64,000 nucleotides of DNA from contig JAUIMM010000213.1 in the NCBI GenBank assembly GCA_031769625.1, forward strand, positions 3,713,001 to 3,777,000, written 5' to 3'. The DNA is from Taudactylus pleione (taxonomy: Eukaryota; Chordata; Amphibia; Anura; Myobatrachidae). Under the pieces are notes generated by a model, which saw only the letters and a list, made by a program, of their open reading frames with translations, was not told the DNA's origin and searched no databases. Positions 56,361-64,000 of the stretch are shown here, piece after piece (the stretch's first letter is position 1; each line of letters starts with the position of its first letter). Position numbers and translations under genes: made by a program.

Positions 56361-56475
56361 TCTGTCTGTAATTTAAGTGTTAAAATAAAATAGGGCATTC
56401 AGTACATTTTTAAATCATGTTAGTAAATGTGCCACCACCAATTCATGCGGTAAGGAACTTGATATCTTAAGATTT

Positions 56476-57331
56476 AGGGCTCTATTTATTAACATTATTT
56501 TTACTAAAATAAAGTGTTTTTACACCCTTTTCACATTATTTTAGTTTCACCTAAATTTACTAAAGGGCAATTGGAGTAGAATTCGTAAAATTCTACTCCA
56601 ACCCCTAATTATCACATATTTTTAGTAAGTAGATTGCATTTCTCATAATTGTAATGGGAAATGCGATCTGCCTGGGATTTGCTAAAAATAAACTGTGAAA
56701 AAATCCTGGGGGAGGCCCTGTGATAACAACGCCACCTGGAGGTGGCATTATCCATGCTTTCCCCCGGTTACCGGACCTCTGCAGACAAAGCAGAGCCGGG
56801 CTCCAGTGATCAGCTGTGTGGTCTAAACAGACCACAAGCTGATTACTGTAAAAAATAAAACTTGCATCCAGGGACTGGAGATTGGGGCTCCGGTGATGTC
56901 CTCTGTGGCTCCGGCCAGCTGGTTTCCCATCCTGCACTGTGGCCCATTCAGCTGCTGCATAGAACAGCTGACCGGGTCAAGGTGCAGGATGGGAGACCAG
57001 CTGACCGGAGCCAGGAGAACATCACCCGAGCACCGATGATCTGTCCAGAGGTAAGTGAAATTACCGGGGGAGGGGGAGTGGTGGCACGCGAAGGGTATAA
57101 CGGTGGCCGGTCGGCACACGCGCAACACCTCGTCACTGTATTTTTTCCGAAAAATACAGTGATAAGGCTGCAGAGGGGATTCGCAGAAACAGAGCTTTAT
57201 CGCAAGCTCTGTCCCTGCAAGGTTTTTTTTTAGAAATCCCTGTGATATTGACTGAATTCGAAATGCGAATTCAGTCGGTAATATCACACTACAACCGCAT
57301 TTTAAATGCAGATTGTGTTAAATAGAGCCCA
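56476..57331. mobile_element. MITE-like element, AGGGCTCTATTTATTAAC ends, 0.86 kb
   Basis: The left end agggctctatttattaac is inverse to the right end gtgttaaatagagccca. TA flanks both sides. Internally, gctccggtgatgtcctctgt and neighbouring phrases around 56890-56930 recur in inverse around 57000-57040, so it has a palindromic core. The 110-154-codon open frames here are shadows of the palindrome. Confidence 0.7.
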
Positions 57332-57611
57332 TAATCTTTCTTCCACTCACAGTATATAACCCCTTGCTCTATGTACAGTCCTTGCTTCAAATTGTTATTT
57401 AGAAAAATCTTTGTACTGATCTCAAATATATTTATACCATGCCCAACATTTAAGTTTTGTGCATTGGGGCATGGTAGTGCTTTGAAAGGCCCCCAGCACC
57501 TATACTCCCCTCTGTAGACACTTCTCTATTGCTTGCTGCACCTAATCACGATTACGCTGATGTGTGTGGTGATTAAAAAATGAGACTGCTGCTATATTTA
57601 TGTTTAATTAT

Positions 57612-58640
57612 ATTAAGTACATTTTATTTTTTGTCCAATATATTTTATTAGAGTTTGTTCAAATAAACATGGAAGGGGAAGGATACAGAAAAAGAAACAT
57701 AGGGAGGGGGAAAAGAATCAGATATCACTGTCAGCATATTTAACATCACACAAAAAAAGAATACATGCCATGTTCACAATAATAAATACAAAGCAGAAGG
57801 AAATAGAGATAAAAAAACCCTCAAAAGACAGTTTTGAAACAATAACAAGGAGTTCCAAGGAGCAACAATGCACATTCCCCATCAGTTACAAATTTGTGCC
57901 ATTTAAACCACATTACCAAAGGGGAGGTGGCCGCAGAGGACTATGGGATGCCTAGGGTCTCCATTTTAAAAGCATATTGAACTTTACAGAGGATTTTATG
58001 CATAGACTAAGGAGATGAGCATTTCCAAATTTGCGCAATGGCCGCTCTAGTGACAATTAATATATGACATAGAAGATATCGATCAGAATTGGACAGATCT
58101 GAGGGGTATATATAAAAAAGAGCAATAGAAAACGACTCCTAGAAATGGACGTTAAGAACTTTATAGGCCAGGGCAAATACCTCATGCCATAACGTTTGTA
58201 TTATGGGGCAACTCCAGAAGACATGAAAAATATCTCCTGGCTCCGAACAATTCCGCCAAAAGAATTTCGACTGAGAGGGCCCTATCCTATGTAGTTTAGT
58301 CAGAGTAAAATACAGCCTCTGTAGCAACTTAAATTGTATCTCCAAGGGATTATAACATTTAGAAAATCGGTGTGTAGTTATGTAAATCGATTCCCATTGC
58401 TGGGTGGTGAATGGGACATAAATCTGATTCCCATTGTAATTGTGCTTTAGATTTAATGATAGTCTCATCTTCCATATATAGGGAGTATCAGAATCGTATA
58501 GCACCTCTAGAGTTACCAGTGGAGAGTTTGGATAAAATAGGGGGTGGAGGAAGGCTTAAAGAGCCAGATATTCTAAGCATACTATAAACCCAGGGGGAAG
58601 GTTATATTGTGTCTGTAGATGGGAAAAGGGAAGCATGGAG
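57612..58640 (-). pseudogene. L1-like LINE ORF2 C-terminus and 3' UTR
   Basis: The minus-strand frame 58139-58504 carries the C-terminal pattern of L1-type ORF2. It shows QFKLLQRLYFTLTKLHRIGP followed by a Cys/His cluster, FFWRNCSEPGDIFHVFWSCP, then IIQTLWHEV. The 3' UTR runs left to about 57612. The 5' part of the LINE is absent, as usual for truncated L1 insertions. The copy at 52755 shares the 3' end. Confidence 0.7.
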
Positions 58641-58779
58641 TTACTACATACCACCTCAGCAATTAAGTACATTTTAACTCCGTTCCTCTTCTATATTCTC
58701 CCCTTCTGCATCCACACACTGCTGCATTCTTATTTTCCATGGTCAAAGCTGTGCTGTAGCTCATTATCTGTCAGCTGTT

Positions 58780-59872
58780 TCAACAGCTCATTGTTTTCTT
58801 CTTTACCTCAGTAACTTATGCAAAAGGGGTTCCCATGAGTAAGTCACACAGTGCTAGGTCTGGCGAGTATGGGGGGTGGTCTAGCACTGGAATCTGTTTC
58901 TCTGCCAAATACTGCTTTGCATAGAGAGCTGTCTGTGCGTTGTCCTGATGGAGGCTAAAACCATTTTTCCACAACTCTGGCCATTTTCTTCTGATTCTAG
59001 AGTTGCTAGAACATTTTTGTAGTAATGTTGATTCACTGTTGCACCTTCTGGTACTCAGTCTTCCAAAATAGCACCCTTGTTGATATCAAAGAAAACAATA
59101 AATATGACTTTGAACTCGGATTTGCTCTGACGTGCTTTCTTCCTTTTTTGGTGATGATGGGGTTTTTTAGTGCATGGACTGGCATTTTGTCTTACTGGAA
59201 GATCCATGTTTCATCACTTTATCAAACAAATGTGAAGCCGCTTGAATTTGTTCCAAAATATCCGTACAAAGTTTCTTTCTTCTCGGCAGTGAGAAACCTT
59301 GGAACTATCTTAGCACAAACTTAGCATCTTAGCATAAACTTTTGTCGTGTTAAGATCTTGATGCAAAACTTGCCGAACGATTTTTTGTTGATGTTTACCA
59401 TTTCTGCTATCATTCCGATGCTGAGTCGACACTCAATTTCAACAATTTTCTCAGTTTTTCCACATTTTCATTTGTTTTTGATGTGCCAGGCCTCCCAAGA
59501 CGTTCAGCATTTTTGACGTCATTAAATCTTTTGTGCCACTCAAACACAAATGCACGTGACATACAATCTGCACCATAAGCCTCGTTTAGTATACGGAAAG
59601 AGTCGATGGGCATTTTGTCCAATTTAACTAAAAATTTAAAGTTAACACGTTGCTCTACTTTTGAACTAAGGCTTTTTACAAATGGAAAAACACAACTTTT
59701 CCGAATTCTGTGTGACAGCAAATTATATATACGAGAGGGATGAAACTTGTAAAACCCTTTTATAATAGTCCAAGGTCAATGTTCCCCCACTCCCTATAAA
59801 ATCGCACAGTATAGCTTATTTTTACAGTCTTGTTATTTGTACAGTCTTGTTATTTAATAGCCACACCTCGTA
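58780..59872 (-). pseudogene. Mariner transposase relic (second type)
   Basis: On the minus strand, 59410-59721 encodes the mariner helix-turn-helix domain. It shows VEQRVNFKFLVKLDKMPIDS, ILNEAYGADCMSRAFVFEWH and ERLGRPGTSKTNENVEKL. The region 58800-59400 continues the catalytic part, with stops. The right end of the element in reverse is tacgaggtgtggctattaaa, a mariner-type terminus at 59872. The left end is missing, so the copy is truncated. The family differs from the mariner at 49254. Confidence 0.8.
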
Positions 59873-60009
59873 TGTCATGGGTGCCGGGTGGTGAGACAGT
59901 CCCCCAGAATCTGGATGGTCCCATCTAAATCGGGGCTGTTGAGAGATATTTTAAACATATTAATTATGTCCTCTTTAAAGTGCCTATTTGCATAAACACC
60001 TTAATTAAC

Positions 60010-60165
60010 TCTTCAATTTCCTTTGTCAATGACATTGACAGTCTCTGAACCCTCATATTATCAAATGTTCTTTTTACGTGAGATGTCCAAAACTTTACCC
60101 CATAATCAAGATGTGGTCTAACTAGTGACTAATACTTCACTATAACCTAGTCCAAGGCTCCCTTG
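60010..60165 (-). mobile_element. CR1-like LINE tail (tentative)
   Basis: The phrase ccataatcaagatgtggtct followed by aactagtgac is like the region just before the 3' end of CR1-type LINEs read in antisense. There are no coding remains. The call rests on one phrase. Confidence 0.35.
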
Positions 60166-61693
60166 TATGGACTATGGAGAATACTACAGCATTGTATAAG
60201 GTAGCTATGAGGATTTGGGAGTTATAGTAGGCAGAGAGTCTCTAAAAGAATTTAATAGCTGGAGATACTGACAAATGTGGGCGTACAAAATTTGGAGATG
60301 GGGAGGGAACTATAATAAATAAGCACAGAAATGAACATTTGTGCTAAGAATGTCTGAACAATCCAAAATTCTCCTGAAAATGTCACCATTATCCATTTGT
60401 CTGCACATAACATAATATACATTTGGTATATAAAAAGACTTTTAAGCATGAAATAGATATGTTTGGCTGCAGAGAATGAAATGCTAATATTGACATCAAA
60501 GAGGTTTATTAGCATTTCAAATGCTCAACAGGGTCATTTAAAAGGATTTTTATTTCAAATGGTTATAATGTCAAAAGTAAATAACAAATTGGGAAAGTGA
60601 TTTCATGCTGGGTTTCAAAATGCAAATAGTTCAGCATAATTATGTAAATCAGAAGAGAGTCAGAATAGAGTTTATTTGAGCATTAGTTTTCTCTGCTCTG
60701 ACTCACCTAAAGGGGAAGTAGGAATGTATTTGTAATATAATTACAGTATATGCATTAGATGGATTTTCTCAATATGTTCCATTGAAAAAATAGATTTTTT
60801 CACAAAACTGACAGGAATTATTAAAGTTCATGCACTAACTGAAGGCATTAAATCCCCATATTCATCTTGGCCAGCATGTGTATAGCAAACAGGACTGTTG
60901 CTAGTAGAAACTATTGAATCTCATATCTTTTGTCAGAGCTGGATGGCTGGCACAAATACACGCACTGCATGATGATGACAATCCGTACCACTAGCTAGCC
61001 GCTTCTGATTGGGTGATTCCAGCTGACAGTACCTAATTCATTAGTATAGCTGCTATATTATATAAAGCTGCAGCATTGCTTAATTGATATTTCCATTTGT
61101 ACAACATCAGTAAAACATTTGTAAAGGGGAATATAACAGATATTTGTATGTAGTTTAATTTCACTTCATTTAGTTAAAATTATTTAGCATCTGTACTTTA
61201 TATTTGTGCTTGAATTGAATTATGTTTTACATTATAAACCTTTATTATTGACACTAACAGGGCACTATACTCTATTGTGTATATGATGCTTCTTTAATTG
61301 TTATATTTTTCTACAAACATGGAGAAAATGCAATTTACAGGTTTTCTACTATCCTTGTTAAGCCACGTCTTTGTGCTTTCTCTACTCTAATCTTGTTGCT
61401 TCAGATGTAAAACTGATACAAATGCTATTTTTATAGCTCTGGATGCATTGTGAGCATATGCACATGATAAATACAGTTATTTCTGCATCCTTCTTTTCCT
61501 GCTTACGTTCTGGCACATGCTAGAATCGGGGCACAAAGGCTACTATAGGCCCTCAGTCTGTTGTCCTGAGGGAGTGTGCATGATGAATGTCATTAACTCT
61601 AATCTAGACCCCAGATAAGTAGGCTTTGTAAATCCCGGTTTTCTTTTTAACATACCTTTAAATATTTTTATTAATAGCCTTACAGATGACTCA
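60166..61693. other. Unassigned AT-rich sequence
   Basis: No gene or element boundary is recognised over about 1.5 kb. Confidence 0.4.
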
Positions 61694-62312
61694 AGCTGGC
61701 CACAGACATAGCGATCTGCACAAGATCAGCCGATGTGTACGATTTCCCCTGAAACTCTCCCCGGCAGCTCTGCACACGATCTGCACATGATTTGGTGTCC
61801 AATCTTCATACGATCTCTCCTGCATCCTTTCACAGAGCATCGTGTCCTAGATTGTCAGATCTGCCCTACTGCACAGCAGATCTGAAGATGCGATGTGCGA
61901 CCAGCGGGGACCGTGAGTGGGGACTCACGATTTACTCTCAATTTGGCCATATTTTACACGATCTGTCATTACAATGTGTCGGAATCGGCCAGATCGATAA
62001 AATATCCCCCCCTTCCCATCTTATCCCCTCTTTTTTTTTTTTCTTTATTCTCCCTCCCCCTACTACCAGTTTCCTATCTTACTTTATATTACCTTTATTA
62101 TGGTTGAATTACTACAATAATTTCTTGATTATTTTTCTATGGAATTGTAAAATGAAAAAAATTGTGGCGAAGTCATTTTCTCAAAACCACAAATGCTTTG
62201 TATTCTTTGTTTTGACTGTGACATACCGTTTGTGTATCATGATTTATTTGATTACTTCAATAAACACATTTTTGAAAAAAAATATATATATATCGCTATG
62301 TGTGTGGTCAGC
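61694..62312. mobile_element. MITE, AGCTGGCCACAGACATAGCGAT ends
   Basis: The left end agctggccacagacatagcg is inverse to the right end tcgctatgtgtgtggtcagc. It is about 620 bp, with a T- and C-rich middle (62005-62110). The 200-codon plus-strand frame (61792-62394) crosses the right end and has no domain, so it is not called a gene. Confidence 0.8.
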
Positions 62313-63165
62313 ATTAGAATGTAAGATGACAAATTTGTACATGACCCAGAACTACTGCAAAGTATTTACCAAAACTAAACAAAACATGTTCTAAGTGATA
62401 TGTACTAAAACTTAAAAAGAAGACCTACTGTACTGTATTAATCAGTTTTGTCAAATTCTTATTTAGCAGACTCAAATTAATCAAAATTGACTGGTTTCAA
62501 TGCCAAAGCATTTTCACTGTTGACCAGTAGAAGTAATTATTGGGGTGATTAATGTAATAATTAGCAGCTACTTTGCCGTGGTTTTGTTTGTTCTATTACT
62601 GATCATACTGTACATAGAATGACACAAACATTATTGCTTAAGTCATATGGTTGATATATAATTTTCCAACACTTTAGAAGTAACCAATTCAAAATGGTGC
62701 TTTTGTTGTCTTGGATGTAAGTCCAGCTATTAAGCACAAAATATACTTTTTGTTATTGTGCATGTACAGTAAAATGGAATAGGGCCCGATGCATATTTTG
62801 AGTCAGAGGTATCTTATACCCAAGAGGTGGACATGGGGAGGTAAGTACAGTAAGGTCCAAGCGTAAACTTGCATTAATTAAAAAAAATAAAATGTACCCC
62901 CACCTCTATAAAGGTGAAATTATCTCTGGTGCTGTGAGCTTTGGCTGCTATAAACAAAACTGGGAGTGGGGTGAACTACACAAATGCCAAAATCAGAACT
63001 GTTCTATGGCAGGAAACCCAGCCACAGTGTCAATTAGCAATAGGCTGATTCCTCTGCATATTGCCAACCAGCTCTTTGCACATCCTCGATGTGGGGGAAT
63101 GAAGAGATACTGATTCCACTTCCCCTGCCTGCCTTACAATGTTTGCGTGTGCTGGTGTTTATACT
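62313..63165. other. Unassigned intergenic sequence
   Basis: No gene or element boundary is recognised. Confidence 0.35.
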
Positions 63166-63236
63166 ATACTACAAGTGCCAGCATACAAATGCCTCCAGTG
63201 CATGCTGGCACTTGTAGAACTACAAGTGCTGATATT
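63166..63236. repeat. Hairpin, ACAAGTGCCAGCAT / ATGCTGGCACTTGT
   Basis: The left arm ctacaagtgccagcatac is mirrored by gcatgctggcacttgtag, with a third direct copy (ctacaagtgctg) following. It looks like a small MITE or the end of one. Confidence 0.7.
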
Positions 63237-63350
63237 TTTATTATTTATTACTAGTTATTTTTATATAGTGCACACATATTCCGCAGCACTTTACAGAGAC
63301 TATCTGGCCATTCACATCAGTCCCAGTGGAGCTTACAATCTATGGCCCTC
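63237..63350. mobile_element. Retroposon tail, ATATTCCGCAGCACTTTACAG type
   Basis: The segment includes tatatagtgcacacatattc, cgcagcactttacagagact and gtggagcttacaatct. I recognise this combination as a dispersed SINE/L2-type tail of fish and amphibian genomes. There is no promoter box and no clear start. Confidence 0.5.
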
Positions 63351-63351
63351 A

Positions 63352-63942
63352 TTCAGAGCCACTCGCTAGCGGCAGTACGCTCGTTCCGAGCGATGTTCGC
63401 ACATCTGCGCATGCGTACGGATCGTTATACGCATGCGCGAACCAGTCAGTGCGGCCGAAATTCATGTGCTCGCAATATAGCGAATGCCTGCTATTTTGAG
63501 TGACAGAATGAGGCGTATGTGGGTGGTAACAGGGGAAGGTGCTTGAAAATGGGGAGTGGAGATCCGAACGCAGGCGTGCTTAAAGGTCAAAACGGGCGTT
63601 TTATGGGTGTGCATAATTAATACAGCAGCGTCATTGACCACGTCACTGGGTTATTTTATAGCCAGAACTGCTCGCAAGATTGTGGTAGCAAAAACCAACC
63701 ACAAGAATAGCGAGCAGTTCATACGCTGGTCGATGTACTCGATTAATCTAATAAATAGCGGACATGACGTATGGTGCGAGCGGCCAGGGGGCGTTTTTAA
63801 CAAATAAACGAGCGTATGTTTTGCTCGCTCGTTCAGACTTAGAGGTGTGAAAAGACTGCAATTTGTGAACGGATCATTTGAATAGCCACCCCTTGTTTTT
63901 GAACGAACGACCGCAAATAGCGAGCGGCTCTGAATCAGGCCC
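63352..63942. mobile_element. MITE, second copy of the 43284 family (opposite orientation)
   Basis: The left end ggccctcattcagagccact faces the right end agcggctctgaatcaggccc. The body matches 43284-43855 in inverse. The 83-codon frame at 63556 is not a gene. Confidence 0.82.
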
Positions 63943-64000
63943 TATATTCCCTACCACATGTGCACACATACATACACATACACACTAGGGATAACTTTTG

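Noticed and set aside
56605..57287. Overlapping frames of 110-154 codons on both strands
   Set aside because: They mirror each other across the palindromic core of the element at 56476-57331.
59025..59324. 99-codon plus-strand frame
   Set aside because: It is the antisense of the mariner relic at 58780-59872.
61792..62394. 200-codon plus-strand open frame
   Set aside because: It runs across a MITE and out of its right end, with low-complexity Phe/Ser/Thr stretches from poly-T and poly-C. No domain is visible.

Overview
This window reads as a gene-poor, transposon-saturated stretch of a large vertebrate nuclear genome, most likely an anuran amphibian. The reasons are a mix of hAT, mariner and TTAA-type DNA elements, many short inverted-repeat elements (MITEs), L1-like and CR1/L2-like LINE debris, a Ty3/gypsy fragment and long minisatellites, with almost no cellular coding sequence. 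The species is not identified. There is no bacterial-style gene organisation, and I recognised no tRNA, rRNA or CRISPR array.

One cellular gene is recognisable: a minus-strand, 85-codon ubiquitin-like exon at 30087-30344 that closely resembles the vertebrate TINCR ubiquitin-like protein (TUBL). Its stop codon is followed after three bases by a strong splice-donor sequence.

Layout, left to right. 1-6350: a GGCCTGATTCAG-type MITE, a 30-bp minisatellite (945-2540), a retroposon fragment and a TTAGGG-like element. 6357-11752: a complete autonomous hAT element with an exact 8-bp target duplication, an uninterrupted 1016-codon BED-finger transposase and a 155-bp tandem array upstream of it. 11905-15212: a MITE that contains another MITE and a 1.7-kb palindromic element with a 15-bp target duplication. 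15.2-30 kb: MITEs, LINE debris and two hAT-type elements carrying minisatellites. 30 kb: the TINCR-like exon. 32.6-39.2 kb: two decayed hAT transposase genes in opposite orientation, each broken by younger MITEs. 39.2-40.7 kb: a second palindromic element (14-bp target duplication). 45.4-49.0 kb: a third, with 1.4-kb arms, a 15-bp target duplication and a hammerhead-ribozyme-like core between the arms. 49.25-51.42 kb: a deleted mariner split by a hAT-type element filled with a 28-bp minisatellite. 51.5-64 kb: further MITEs, two L1-like 3' ends, a gypsy integrase relic, a mariner relic and a CR1-like tail.

Most elements are independent insertions, so the organisation is best read as stratigraphy: which element sits inside which. 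The strongest leads are the TINCR-like gene, the intact hAT element, and the three inverted-arm elements, which share 14-15 bp target duplications, one unpaired tail and a similar arm-end motif. Boundaries of diverged elements were read by eye and may be off by several bases.
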